Shown: positions 53,801 to 62,323 of the stretch, piece by piece
Layout of the letters: each line of letters starts with the position of its first letter
Position numbering within the stretch: position 1 is the first letter of the stretch
DNA from: Dasyornis broadbenti
Taxonomy: Eukaryota; Chordata; Aves; Passeriformes; Dasyornithidae
Assembly: GCA_013397935.1 (NCBI GenBank)
Contig: VZRN01000791.1
Location: 186,001-250,000 of the forward strand
Length of the DNA stretch: 64,000 nt
Direction: 5' to 3'
Program-made: the position numbers and the translations under genes
The notes under the pieces: generated by a model
The model's database searches: none
Seen by the model: the letters and a program-made list of their open reading frames with translations, nothing else
Told to the model about the DNA's origin: nothing

Positions 53801-56800
53801 TCCCCTCTTGAATTAAGAGTTGAGGCTACCTCCCGCAGCATGCCTTGTTTCTCCTTCATCTGAGCAGAAGGCCAAACACTTGTTCTCTACAGAATTCTCC
53901 TTTTTCCAGAAAGGATATTGTAAACTAATCTGTACTGAACAGAATATAACTCAGCACTTCAGAATCTTTCTAAAATTTTTTGTGTCAGACCTCAGCTGAG
54001 AGAGTCTATGACACCCATGTTCAGTAAATCCTTCATATATGAAATTCTCACCTTTCCAGAAGCAGCTGATGATACAGCAGAAATTAAAGATTCGGAAAGG
54101 AAATAGTGCACTCAGCACCTTGCACCGTGCTGTCTTGTCATAGAAGTTTGCATGTAGATTGGACCTTTGCCCCATTTTTGTGCCTGGACTTTGGAGTTAC
54201 CCAAATCTCAAGTCACATGAGGCTAGACCAAGGTTAAAGTGGTTCAACATCCAGTGAAGGAAACTTCTGCTAGGCCTGCTGAATCACAGCACCAGTCTTA
54301 AGTCTGTTCACCCTCAGAGCACATCAAACTCTTGAAATGTTTCTTAGGTTACAGTAATGACAAAGGTTACTGGCATCTCTGAAACTGAATGCTTGAAGCA
54401 TAACAGTTCTGCTTTTCTGCTACTTTATAGCAAACAAGCACAAGTCCACACCTGTTGGTCCAGATATGTAGGAGACTCACTAGGTTTTCAACAAGACTTA
54501 GCATTTGTATCGGTTTTCACTCTGTTCCCTTATAGAGAAAAGACACATCTTTACAAGCATCTCTGAAACTGTCAGTTCATGAAACCTATCTAATATAAAA
54601 GTGACACAAATTAAAAAATGGTCACTCATTTCTTGATGATTGAAATATTTTTCTAATATCTCTGTATTTTTTCCTACTGATGGAAATTTGAAAATAATTG
54701 GAGGAAGTGGAAGATTGGGGTAAATAAGGAGGTTTCAGCTAGTCCAGACTGGGATATATAAAACCATAAGATCTTAGAAAATCATCTGCAACAGTGCAGT
54801 TGAGTGTAGCTTTAATGAAATGCATGGCTCCTGCTTCAGCACCCAGAACTACACCGATGTGTATCATCTTACCTGTCATTATCACAAGATTGGGTAACAA
54901 GGACAAACAGCACTGCATAATTTCTTTCTTTAAATAGTGTTGAGGGCGAGGCCTAGATTTGCAAGATCAAAAAAAAAATCAGAAATTAAAACCCTACAGC
55001 AATTTTTGGGTCCCCTAGATGTAGTCTGTATTTACACTACAGCAGGCAAAACAGTTATCATGGAAAATGATCTTCATATTACGGAGAATACTATGAAAAG
55101 TGTCTGAACAAGATGCATGAAAACAGCAGCCCCGTAGTACCCACACACACACATTCCAAAGAAAGTTAAAAACCTTACTTTGGTATTACTTACAGAGAGA
55201 TTTTGATTAGAATTCCCTGAGGACAATAATTTTCCTGAAGAGCAAGCATAGATAAATATTAAATATGAGTCAGAATTTTAGCAAGAGCTCAGAATGATCC
55301 ATGATTTATAAACTAATTTAAAGGAAAAAAAAAAAAGAGTTGAGTGAGTAAACTCATATTTATACAACCACCTTTTCACTCTTCAGAACAACAGCATACT
55401 AAGGTGTGGGCTTTTTTGGGGGGCTGCAGATAATCAGAGTGTGTGAGAGTGCTCCAGGCCTGGGCAAAGTGGGCTGTCTTGCCTTTTGGGCAAATCCTTG
55501 GGAATATTTCTATCCATTCAGACTCCATTGCCTAGCTGCTCAGATATTATGAGAAAGTCGCTCTTTTGAGTTGCAAATGCAGCAAGCTGCCAAGAGTTAA
55601 TCCACAAAAATGTAAGGAACAACTGTTGTTGAATGTTAAGCTGGAAAAAGACCATTTGTCCTGTGCCTGAAGTCACCTCAGGAAGCAATGGAACCTATGT
55701 TCTGTTCCATTTCTGTTCTGTCTGCCGAGCCCTGGGGATTGGTGCCGTGCCAGGGGCAGCTGTTCCTCTGCTTGTTGAGGAAGTGCCAGTGAAGCTGCGC
55801 AAAATAACTCCTGTGTCTCTTAATGACACCATTTAGGTAGCACTAAAAAAGGCAGCAGCATTGTTTGTGCTGAGGTAGTGAATCTGCCTAGATAATGGTA
55901 TTTGGGGAACAAAAAAACCAGGTCAGCAGTATCACTGAACCATCATAAATAAACAGCTGCATTTCAGTCTCGGGCACTGAGAATCAAAATCCATCTCAGT
56001 GTCAGACATGAAAAACTGCTGCTGCTCTCGTTTCAAGCACGTGGTTTATAACATACTCCAAAAGAGTTCTGGAGCACCTGCCTCTTTCAAAGTCAGTGTT
56101 GCCCTTTAAGTCTCCCATTTTTGCCCATTGTGGCTTTGCGAAAATAAAGGTGACATTTAGTTTCATTGAATGCAGACCTAAAATAGATTACTTTAAAAAT
56201 CAAAACCTGATCCCATTCTGAATATCCTGACATTAGTCATTGAATACTTTTAACCTAATCAAAGACCAGTAATGAGGGTTACAGTTCCCTCTGCTGTTAA
56301 GTGTCAGGTCACATGAGATTCAGTCTGCTTTGGGCACTGCAAAACTCTTGATAAGAGGCCAAAAAAAAGGATCCCACTGAGCCATGCCAGTAGTCTATCC
56401 AGTCTCCAAGAGCAAACATTAGCAGTTACATGAGGACAGATGTGCATGATACTGCTTTCTCACATCCAGCTCATTTCAGATCAGGTAATTGCCTCAGTCC
56501 AGATTCTTTCAGCTTTTCATCTCCTTCCCTATTGCTTCCAATTTTGTGAGACTTATTTATGGAAAAGACTCATTAGCCACATGATAAACCAACTTATATG
56601 CTCAACCTAAACCAAACGTTTTAAATTTAAACTTTTTTAATTTTCAAGGGATTTTTTTTGAGGGGTTGTTTCTTTTTTGTTAGGCTTAAAGAGATTTATG
56701 AAAGGTTATTAAGCTCACAGGGCATTCTCTACCAAAGCACTGTTTTCTTCTTCAGTGCATCTCCCATCCTTTCCTTTTATGCATGTCACATGTTTCAGAT

Positions 56801-58421
56801 TTTGAATACCAGAAAAAAATAGAATGTTACTGCGCAATAGAAATTTACCACTGTAGAACACTTTACTTTGTAATACTGTCTCAGCACTTTTAAAATTAAA
56901 TTTGCTTGCAATAAAGAGGTGCTCAGATCTTTGCAGTAAATGGATGTTCAGCACAACGCTTTCCTGTCAGTCACACAAATATAACAGAGGCACCCTAAAC
57001 CAGTAGTAAAAGGTAAATGCAGCTTTCATACATTAAAACTTATAGCCCCTCAGGAAATAAGCTCCTGTAAAATCAAAAACATGTTAGAATGGACCCTTTC
57101 AGTGTAGCCTGTGGGATTTGGGATCCAGAATTCCAGGAGCTCTTCAGAGACAAGGACTAAACAGTGCTGTCTCAGCAGCACTGCTGAAGGGCTCTTCAGC
57201 TCAGGGCACATACAGTGTGCAGCCAGTGCTCCTGGCCTTTGCTCAGATGGAGGATGTACAAGAACACCTCACTAATAGCAATTCGGGTGGGGTGGGAGGT
57301 ACATCCCCGCATGATGTCAGCGTGATGTCCCAAATCCCACTAATCTCTGTCTCCATTGTATTCTGTAAGTCAGCACTCCGGGTCTTTGCCCTGAAGCAAG
57401 GGTGAGCATATGCATCAATGTGTCGCAACAGACCGTACTTTTCTGTAGGGGAAACAAGTTATCTAAAATGCAGATACGATAATCTCCTTTGACACAAGGG
57501 ATTTACTTTGTCCCATTCAACCACGTTTGCCCATTTACATTTTAAAAATTGGAGCCTTCAAAATGTTATCACAGCACTGCAGGAATCTTTCACCTTGGCA
57601 GACAGCGAGGCTTCTCACAGATTAAATGAATTGGCATAGTGGTTTTATTGTGCTAAGCTAAACTAAGCACTTAACTCATTAATTCATTACCACTACTTGC
57701 ATTAAGGAAGACCTATTTTAAATGTGGCATACATCTTTTCTTTTCCCCCCTCAAACCTTTACACAATCTCATCTTTACCCAAAGCTTGTCGGCCATTGCT
57801 AGCACAGACGTAGAAGCCAGAGTGGGATTTTTTTTCAGTGTTGCCAGAATTTTCATGAATTTCTTCACATTTAAAGAGCTTCTGTTTGGCACAAGCTCTG
57901 AAAGTCATTTACTACAAGTACACGAAAGATTGCTGTGTTGATCAAGATATCTTAGCCACACTTGTAACAGTTTAGTATGCCTAAAAGCAAACCCTTGTTT
58001 ATTGAAACAAGCTGCACAATTACATTGTCAAGAAACATGGATCTTCACAACTGGCTTAACCTTACTAAATGCCTGCTATCTCAGAATAACTCTGAATTCT
58101 TCAAGAGGTAAATCAAACACACAGGGCCCTGTTGCAATACTTCCGGTGGTACTCACACCAGTGGGGGATCTGGTGTCACTGGCCTGTTTACAGACATATG
58201 CAAACCTATTGCTCTGCTCAAACAGAACCGTCAAAATTTTCTGTTCACTATGAGGGAGGAGCCAAGTGTCATCAATATGAGGATGGAACAAAATGCTGCA
58301 GACATACAAAAATTACTTTCCTTTACATTATAGGACAGCATCAAAACACGTAGACAAAGATCTTGGAAATATAGAAGAAAACAAAAAATTAGAGGAAAAC
58401 AATCATAAATCTGAAACTTAA
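26768..58421 (+). CDS. ALCAM: ALCAM / CD166 (BEN, DM-GRASP, SC1), exons 2-15, 5'-partial
   Basis: ALCAM is a type I membrane cell-adhesion molecule of the Ig superfamily. It binds itself on neighbouring cells and binds CD6 on T cells, and it acts in axon fasciculation and guidance, leukocyte contacts and epithelial adhesion. The span is genomic; coding segments are listed separately. Joined, they give 557 full residues plus a first codon split with exon 1. Residue numbers in these entries count from the first full codon (Leu1). Cysteine pairs of the five Ig domains fall in exons 2/3, 5/6, 7/8, 9/10 and 11/12. About ten N-glycosylation sequons are visible. A membrane helix lies at about residues 502-524 and is followed by KKSK. 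With a signal peptide of about 30 residues the total is near the family's usual 583-588. Exon 1 is not in the window. Identification rests on protein similarity along the whole length, including conserved blocks such as FGKWKYE, YYGPSGQKT and KVNDQAKLIVGIVVG. Confidence 0.98.
26869..29581 (+). other. ALCAM intron 2
   Basis: A 2.7-kb GT-AG, phase-0 intron. It includes a short (TC)7 run at 27688-27702. I see no repeat family, RNA gene or extra exon. Confidence 0.93.
29582..29801 (+). CDS. ALCAM: ALCAM exon 3: rest of Ig domain 1
   Basis: The acceptor is ttattctag and the donor is A|gtaagt. The exon encodes residues 34-106 plus one base of codon 107. Cys88 in RFVCML is the F-strand partner of Cys18. 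The sequence DEKRFVC corresponds to the D-x-[A/R]-x-[Y/F]-x-C signature of a V domain. NYT at residues 70-72 is an N-glycosylation sequon. Intron 2 is phase 0, within the domain, and intron 3 is phase 1. Confidence 0.97.
29802..33796 (+). other. ALCAM intron 3
   Basis: A 4.0-kb GT-AG, phase-1 intron. It includes a (TTGC)4 run at about 31329-31344. Short open frames on both strands around 31600-32190 and 33377-33637 show no recognisable domain. Confidence 0.93.
33797..33861 (+). CDS. ALCAM: ALCAM exon 4: linker from Ig domain 1 to domain 2
   Basis: This 65-nt exon follows atgttttag and ends ATG|gtaaga. It completes Lys107 and encodes residues 108-128. It joins in frame to exon 5 (phase 0) and supplies the KQPSQPE linker and the first strand of domain 2. 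It was placed by its match to the conserved ALCAM order between the V domains, because it is too short to stand out as an open frame. Confidence 0.95.
33862..34237 (+). other. ALCAM intron 4
   Basis: A short 376-nt GT-AG, phase-0 intron with nothing else seen. Confidence 0.93.
34238..34325 (+). CDS. ALCAM: ALCAM exon 5: Ig domain 2, first part
   Basis: The exon lies between tttgcag and G|gtatgt. It encodes residues 129-157 plus one base. Cys132 in LGECVS is the B-strand cysteine of the second V domain. NVT before WYKNG is a sequon, and Trp145 is the core tryptophan. Domain 2 is split over exons 4, 5 and 6, unlike the other domains, which use two exons each. Confidence 0.97.
34326..35172 (+). 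other. ALCAM intron 5
   Basis: An 847-nt GT-AG, phase-1 intron with nothing else seen. Confidence 0.93.
35173..35355 (+). CDS. ALCAM: ALCAM exon 6: rest of Ig domain 2
   Basis: The exon lies between tctttttcag and T|gtaagt and encodes residues 159-218 plus split codons at both ends. The cysteine in KFSCIVTYYGPSGQKT pairs with Cys132 of exon 5. The YYGPSGQKT block is one of the most conserved stretches of ALCAM. The exon is symmetric (phase 1-1, 183 nt). Confidence 0.97.
35356..40197 (+). other. ALCAM intron 6
   Basis: A 4.8-kb GT-AG, phase-1 intron. It contains the longest open frame in the window, 184 codons on the minus strand at 36654-37208, which has no recognisable domain and is treated as chance or a degraded repeat. 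Confidence 0.93.
40198..40325 (+). CDS. ALCAM: ALCAM exon 7: Ig domain 3 (C2-type), first half
   Basis: The exon follows attttcacag and ends CCA|gtaagt. It completes Tyr219 and encodes residues 220-261. It contains EGDNITLKCSGNGNPPP, with the B-strand cysteine, and two sequons (NST and NIT). The GNGNPPP turn is typical of the C2 domains of ALCAM, MCAM and BCAM. The next intron is phase 0. Confidence 0.97.
40326..42017 (+). other. ALCAM intron 7
   Basis: A 1.7-kb GT-AG, phase-0 intron with nothing else seen. Confidence 0.93.
42018..42147 (+). CDS. ALCAM: ALCAM exon 8: rest of Ig domain 3
   Basis: The exon lies between cacccgcag and T|gtaagt. It encodes residues 262-304 plus one base. RRNATGEYKCSL holds a sequon and the F-strand cysteine that pairs with exon 7. 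The segment ends with a short C2 G strand (TTITVHY) completed in exon 9. Confidence 0.97.
42148..47596 (+). other. ALCAM intron 8
   Basis: A 5.4-kb GT-AG, phase-1 intron. It contains the CR1 tail at 44671 and low-complexity T-rich and AC-rich runs (about 43840, 45450 and 46180). Confidence 0.93.
44671..44772 (+). mobile_element. CR1 LINE 3' tail fragment in intron 8
   Basis: gagcaacttggcccagtgttgg, gtccctgcccatggtaggg, gttggaagtaggtgatc and the terminal cccaaaccattctatgattctg match the CR1 3' end on the + strand. It is about 100 bp and strongly 5'-truncated. Confidence 0.88.
47597..47709 (+). CDS. ALCAM: ALCAM exon 9: Ig domain 4 (C2-type), first half
   Basis: The acceptor is ctatcccag and the donor is AAG|gtcagt. 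The exon completes Tyr305 and encodes residues 306-342. It has LPVSCTI (B-strand cysteine), a sequon in RNATVFWIK, and the core tryptophan. The phase-0 intron that follows splits domain 4 in the usual place. Confidence 0.97.
47710..48518 (+). other. ALCAM intron 9
   Basis: An 809-nt GT-AG, phase-0 intron with nothing else seen. Confidence 0.93.
48519..48654 (+). CDS. ALCAM: ALCAM exon 10: rest of Ig domain 4
   Basis: The exon lies between tttatcag and G|gtaagc. It encodes residues 343-387 plus one base. YQDAGNYVCET is the classical D-A-G-x-Y-x-C F-strand signature. It is followed by a basic helix-prone stretch (GLRKRQTLKL). Only 75 nt of intron separate it from exon 11. Confidence 0.97.
48730..48863 (+). 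CDS. ALCAM: ALCAM exon 11: Ig domain 5 (C2-type), first half; GC donor
   Basis: The acceptor is attcttgtag. The exon completes Gly388 and encodes residues 389-432. It starts GKPQIKMTKKT and includes IICHVEGFPKPAVQW, with the B-strand cysteine and core tryptophan. Its 3' end is AAT AAA followed by gcaagt, so the donor is GC rather than GT. This end is required to keep the frame and the LNK|TEE junction, which itself makes an N-K-T sequon across the splice. NKS in TNTNKSSK is another sequon. Confidence 0.95.
48864..50232 (+). other. ALCAM intron 11, GC-AG type
   Basis: A 1.4-kb phase-0 intron beginning gcaagt and ending ttcag. The GC donor is described in exon 11 and in the findings. No other feature is seen. 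Confidence 0.9.
50233..50365 (+). CDS. ALCAM: ALCAM exon 12: rest of Ig domain 5
   Basis: The exon lies between accttttcag and A|gtgagt. It encodes residues 433-476 plus one base. PEENVTLTCIAENELERT contains a sequon and the F-strand cysteine paired with exon 11. NIS near the end is another sequon. The exon ends at the membrane-proximal edge of domain 5. Confidence 0.97.
50366..51104 (+). other. ALCAM intron 12
   Basis: A 739-nt GT-AG, phase-1 intron. Around 50620-50740 it has locally repeated, AT-rich sequence (aataatagtacaa and tttatttacaagagg copies). Confidence 0.92.
51105..51143 (+). CDS. ALCAM: ALCAM exon 13: 39-nt stalk cassette
   Basis: This tiny exon lies between cattttcatttcag and G|gtatgt. 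It is symmetric (phase 1-1), so including or skipping it keeps the frame. It completes Ile477, encodes residues 478-489 (SIPEYDEPEDRT) and gives the first base of codon 490. It is acidic and unstructured, forming the stalk between domain 5 and the membrane. In mammals the equivalent 13-residue segment is missing from ALCAM isoform 2, so regulated skipping is likely here too. That is inference from the conserved length and phase. Confidence 0.94.
51144..51449 (+). other. ALCAM intron 13
   Basis: A 306-nt GT-AG, phase-1 intron, with a 17-base T-rich run about 100 nt before exon 14. It flanks the alternative stalk exon. Confidence 0.92.
51450..51567 (+). CDS. ALCAM: ALCAM exon 14: stalk, transmembrane helix, start of tail
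   Basis: The exon lies between ttgcttcag and AA|gtaaga. It completes Asp490 and encodes residues 491-528. DDNSEKVNDQAK is the last of the stalk. Residues 502-524 form one hydrophobic membrane helix with a glycine zipper-like GIVVG and AGVV. VKKSK follows as the cytosolic basic anchor; in human ALCAM this basic segment is reported to bind ERM proteins. It ends in phase 2, so only phase-2 acceptors can continue the frame. Confidence 0.97.
51657..51692 (+). other. Possible 36-nt microexon after exon 14
   Basis: An unusually good pyrimidine tract (acctgttttcctttctctacag) ends 89 nt after exon 14. From there, 36 nt lead to a moderate donor ACA|gtaggt. The piece is phase 2-2 and would add 12 residues (reading NIPVVWSGPKLL then Gln) between KKS and the normal tail, changing the Lys after KKS to Asn. 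If its donor is not used, TAG follows at once and the tail ends there. A second short intron (75 nt, intron 10) in this gene shows that such sizes are spliced here. It could equally be chance. Confidence 0.22.
53185..53254 (+). repeat. 35-bp tandem duplication upstream of the candidate tail exon
   Basis: catcatttacaatctcctgt starts at 53185 and again at 53220. The two 35-bp units differ by one base (gtatgt versus gtatat). The second unit ends 49 nt before the candidate exon, so it lies in the region where a branch point and pyrimidine tract would be. Confidence 0.88.
53304..53434 (+). other. Candidate alternative ALCAM tail exon in intron 14
   Basis: A pyrimidine-rich 3' splice site (cctccccgctttctgcac...ttgcag) ends at 53303. 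Spliced from exon 14, the first base completes the Lys529 codon (AA+G). Then 32 sense codons follow, 53305-53400, ending with TAG at 53401-53403. The tail is hydrophilic, contains TYSDKAF and SVEIKEDL, and ends STLHV. A 5' splice site GCAG|gtagta lies 31 nt past the stop, close to the 27-nt spacing in exon 15. Alternatively, an AATAAA at 53666 could make it a terminal exon. The 32-codon open frame alone is not significant; the phase, splice site and tail-like composition together make the case. Transcript support is unknown. Confidence 0.45.
53666..53671 (+). terminator. Candidate intronic poly(A) signal after the alternative tail exon
   Basis: AATAAA lies 263 nt after the stop of the candidate tail exon, followed by tcacttgtac and later a gtgtg run. 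If used, it would end a short ALCAM transcript inside intron 14. Confidence 0.35.
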
Positions 58422-58448
58422 GAGAAAATGTGTCAGTCACCATTCCAG
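58334..58448 (+). CDS. ALCAM: ALCAM exon 15: cytoplasmic tail and stop, then 27 nt of 3'UTR
   Basis: The acceptor is ttacattatag. The exon completes Lys529 and encodes residues 530-557, from TASKHVDKDLG to the C terminus NNHKSET, with TAA at 58419-58421. The tail is charged and has no tyrosine. The human protein ends in KTEA, described as a PDZ-binding end; KSET here is its counterpart. After the stop come 27 nt and a consensus donor CAG|gtaagt at 58449, so the 3'UTR is interrupted by an intron. The stop is under 50 nt from that junction, which should spare the mRNA from nonsense-mediated decay. Confidence 0.96.
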
Positions 58449-60007
58449 GTAAGTGGAATCACTTTGTCCATCTTTTGGTGATCAAAGCTGTAGCTTGGTC
58501 TGGTGCTCGCCTTCCAGAGGTGAGGCAGTGGGTTCGTTTTGTGGTGTAGTTTTAGGACAGACAGACCTCAAGCTTTTGGCCATTTAAGAATTCAGAGCTG
58601 CACAAACAAATATAAAAAGAAGCCTGACTTTCAGATGGAACTTAATAGTTGGCTTTATTTTAATGCATGTGCTTGAGGAAATGAGAATAGAAATTTGTAT
58701 AATGTATCACTGTGGTACATGTGTGTGTTTATATGAAGAGTGTGTTTAGGTAGAAGTCAGAAGGTTTAAAGTTACGACTTGAAATGTTTACAGGAACTTC
58801 TTCCCTTACTGAAACCAACAGTTTCCAAGTCCTTGGTCACTTCTTTCATCATCAGCGCAAAGGGCATGAAACTTCCTTCCCTTAGAACAAAATAATTCTC
58901 TTAGTCTAGATTTCACACCTGTACTGTGATCAGTTTTATCCTGGAAAGAGACACTGCATATTACATTAGTAACAGGTATGAAAGCTTCCCCTGCTGGGAT
59001 CTGTATGAAATAAACTGTTTACAAATGATCCGGCAGGTGCCAAAGATTTGTTGGGAATTACAGGAGCACTGCAGAGCACCAAGAGCACCACCCTGTGCTC
59101 ACAGATATATACACCGCTGCTGCACCTCTCCTCTTAGTACTCGATGGAGGGAGTTAGACCATTTTTCTGGCCAATTTAGGCCATTTAAAATTAACACTGT
59201 GATAACACAAGAGTATGGAAACCAGCTAACCATAGAAAGGTTTGTTGAGCTAGTCATCAACTGTTCTTAAAAATAAGTATAGTACATGTTCAGAGCAGCA
59301 TTGTAAACTCCTCCAAGGAAAGCTGTAGACAACTCTGATTTTCAGTGATCTTAAGTAAAATAGCATTGGATATCTTCATGAGGCAGCACGGTATTAAAAC
59401 ATGGAATTATTATATTTCATATTCATAGAAAAAAGTTTCTTATTTAAATAAAAACATAATTAATAATTTCAATATGTCAGTATTTTGTGAAATTTTCAAT
59501 ATAATACAAGCCACAAGCTTTGCACTAAATATTCCGAATTCATTGGATTATATAGAGCAATTACATAGTATATAAAGACATGCAGCGTAGCTGTAGGCTC
59601 TTTACTACAAATATCACTGTTCTACTAGTTTGGAAAAGGGAATTGGGAATGCCAAAATAATGTCCTAGGAAGAATTTAAAGGTGGAAAACAAGTCAATTT
59701 GGATTTTGAAAAAGTTGCAGCGTTAATATATTTTGTGCCTTCAGTGCAGTCTTTCACTGTGTATTTCTTCAGGTCACTAGATCTGCATAAATGAAATGGA
59801 CATAAATCCATTACTTACCAGATAAACTTACTTTGATTTACCAGGAGCAATATTGCAACAGTGATTCTTGTCACAAAAGAAATTGTTTACATCATTGAGC
59901 TGCAGAAGAAAGTACTATTCATGTTTATTTGAAGCTTAGATACTGAGTAGTTATGATGGTTAACATATTTTAAAATGTTTAACTGGCTTTATCTTTTGTA
60001 TTTTCAG
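58449..60007 (+). other. ALCAM intron 15 (within the 3'UTR)
   Basis: A 1.56-kb intron from a consensus gtaagt to ttttgtattttcag, lying entirely after the stop codon. Nothing else is seen in it. Confidence 0.82.
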
Positions 60008-60240
60008 AGAATACATATAGACCAATTGAAGCATGAACGTGGATTGTATTTAAACATATACAAAGAAGTGACAGCTATTCATGGTTCAAGTATTAAGCAG
60101 ATCATACTACCAGGTTTTCAAAGGATTTTAGACAAAATTATCTCAAGCTAAAAAAAAAACCCCAGAAACTAATTTTGGCAACAGCCATGATAATAGGTCA
60201 CCATGTTGTGTTCTGTTCGAAATATTTTTTTGTAAATGTC

Positions 60241-60248
60241 TGCACTGA
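60241..60248 (+). promoter_or_regulatory. miR-148/152 seed match in the ALCAM 3'UTR
   Basis: The sequence TGCACTGA is an exact 8-mer complement of the miR-148a/148b/152 seed. ALCAM is a reported direct target of miR-148b in human cells. The site is about 230 nt into exon 16, in the part shared by all 3'UTR lengths. Confidence 0.55.
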
Positions 60249-60605
60249 AGATTTCTTTTTGTTTGCCTTTATGTAAATTTTTTACGTAGCTATTTTTATA
60301 CACTGTAAGGCTTTGTTCTGGGAGTTGCTGTTAATCTGATGTACAGTGTAATGGTTTTATTTCAATTGTTTTTATGACACCCTTTGAGCAGGTACATGTC
60401 TAATTCTGGTTGTTATCAGTGAAGCTGCTGCTTTGTAGCAAGTACCTAGAGTGTAAGATTGTCTTAAAGGAAAATGTCAAACTCCTTTTTCATTCTTTGA
60501 AAGCATGGTAAAGCAGAAGGGTGACAGCTGTGACAAGAATAAACTAAATTGTTAATGAAAGCAAACATTTAAAAAACCATGCAAAGCTAAACAAGCTACA
60601 AAGGG

Positions 60606-60611
60606 AATAAA
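60606..60611 (+). terminator. Candidate proximal poly(A) signal AATAAA
   Basis: A canonical hexamer followed about 20 nt later by GU-rich gtctgggtgttg. It would give a 3'UTR exon of about 0.6 kb. Another AATAAA at 60538 has no GU-rich sequence behind it and looks weaker. Confidence 0.45.
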
Positions 60612-60919
60612 GAGTTTCCCTGAAGAAGTCTGGGTGTTGAGCAAGGAACACTATGAAAAATTCCTAGCCTACATACAGCTGGTGGCTAAGAAATCCTTTC
60701 TTTTAGAGCAAGACACACATTTTATTGATGGTTATCAGTTGTCTACATGTTAGCATTAGGATAAGGAACTGGAATTCTGGATTAATTTTGATTCCTTTAT
60801 GTTATTCGCTGCCTTAAAGTACTGTACCTTTTCTTCATTTCAGAGAGATACCAGTCAGAATTGGAAACATTTTTTAAAAAGTGATCATATCAAAGCTGCA
60901 TTTTTTCCCACAAAAGTAG

Positions 60920-60942
60920 AATATATATATATATATATATAT
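60920..60942 (+). repeat. (AT)n microsatellite in the 3'UTR
   Basis: About eleven AT units within exon 16. Likely length-variable. Confidence 0.9.
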
Positions 60943-61337
60943 TTTTGGTGTGTTTTTGTTAACTATGCTACAGATATTGAATGCACCTTGAGATAATTTT
61001 AGTGTTTTTAACTGGTACCTAATTTATCAAACAGTACATACAATTGTAACAATGAAATGTCTATGTATCTTTAGTTACATTCAAGTTTGTAACTTTATAA
61101 ACATGTTTTTTTGCTTGAGGGAATTTTTAGAATGGTACTTGATAGGAAAAGGTTTTAGGGTGAATGGCCAATAGAAAGTTGTACTTAAGGGAGATAAGTT
61201 TCATCTTATCTGCAAAGTGAGTTTCTGGAAGAAGGTAACAGGCAGCTTTGATGGAGAGGAACAGTAGAGTAAGCAGAACATCAGGTTTCCATTTACAAAT
61301 ATCCAGGGAAAAAGTAAGTTTTTATAGACTGGTAGGC

Positions 61338-61364
61338 AAAAATAAATAAATAAATAAATAAAAA
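61338..61364 (+). repeat. (AAAT)n microsatellite in the 3'UTR
   Basis: aaaataaataaataaataaa within exon 16, with several overlapping near-poly(A) hexamers that make hexamer counting unreliable here. Confidence 0.85.
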
Positions 61365-61649
61365 TTTGGACGTTAGGAAATGTATTTTGCCACTTTTGCA
61401 TTATTTAGGGGGAAGAAAACACTGTTACTTGTAAATTTGTAAAATGTTAAATGTCTGGGCAGTAGTGACTGATGTCTTAATAAAAGCTTCCTGTAGTGCA
61501 TTGGCATGGATTAAATACATAAAATGTCCTATAAACTCTATGCTGTATAAAATATTAGAGGGAAATCCTGTTATATGCCTCTAAACTTTAATTTGTTACT
61601 GTTTTATTTGGCAAAAAGAAAAAAAACTATAATCTTGGTCAATATTTAA

Positions 61650-61678
61650 ACCAAAGTAAAATGGGGGAAAAACCAAAG
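61650..61678 (+). promoter_or_regulatory. Two miR-9-type seed matches in the distal 3'UTR
   Basis: ACCAAAG occurs at 61650-61656 and again at 61672-61678, each a 7-mer match to the miR-9 seed. They lie after the 61479 poly(A) signal, so only the longer 3'UTR forms would carry them. Function is inferred from the motif only. Confidence 0.3.
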
Positions 61679-61794
61679 TAATTTGTTTTGCATGGCTAAG
61701 CCATTCTGTTATCTCTGTAAATACTGTGATTTTTTTTTTCTTTTTAGAATTTTGTTTAAAAAATTCTAAAATTTTTAAACACCTGTTTTTCCAA

Positions 61795-61800
61795 AATAAA
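61795..61800 (+). terminator. Candidate middle poly(A) signal AATAAA
   Basis: A canonical hexamer with a U/GU-rich run (ctttttgttttggtg) about 40 nt downstream. An earlier AATAAA at 61479 has weaker downstream context. Confidence 0.4.
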
Positions 61801-62317
61801 ACGTGAACACACAAAAAAGTTACTTTATATATAAATATATCTTTTTGTTTTGGTGCAAGAACACTGCCAAGTGATACACGTTTTTTAAAAGAAAAAACAA
61901 ATTCAGTGGGCATGACTCTAAATGGGAAAAGTTGTACCAGAGTCCTGTGAAGGAGTGTGCGTCTATCACCTCTCTTTGTTTTTAACACTACAGATACTTC
62001 TTAAATACAGAGAGGAATCTTCCAAAGATATGGAAAACTCCAAAGGGAAAGCATAGGGAAGGGCTGAAAATTTTCATACCACTGTCAGGGGAATATAGGG
62101 CAAAAGAGAAGAGAAAAAAAAGTGTTCTTCAACCTTCACAGCTACAGAAAAAGGAATATAAACAACTCCTCGCCTTTTGGGATTCTGCTTGATCTCCTAT
62201 GCACTTTAAATCGTCAGTCTGAGGAGCTGGGTTTTTCACTGCTCCGAGTTCACTATAGGCAAGTTTCAAGAACCAAGAGTGCAAAAGAATTACTGTTTCT
62301 ATCCATGCCTAAACAAC

Positions 62318-62323
62318 AATAAA
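62318..62323 (+). terminator. Candidate distal poly(A) signal AATAAA
   Basis: A canonical hexamer followed by gtatgtcttcactggcttgtgtg, a good GU-rich downstream element. This is the last strong signal before sequence that looks intergenic, so it is the best candidate for the end of the gene. Confidence 0.55.

Larger units (their letters stand above)
51568..58333 (+). other. ALCAM intron 14
   Basis: A 6.8-kb GT-AG, phase-2 intron between the membrane exon and the tail exon. It holds the possible microexon, the candidate alternative tail exon and the 35-bp tandem duplication. The rest shows no recognisable element. Confidence 0.92.

Noticed and set aside
61596..61988. 130-codon minus-strand frame over the ALCAM 3'UTR
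   Set aside because: It is rich in lysine and phenylalanine because it reads through A/T runs, and has no domain.
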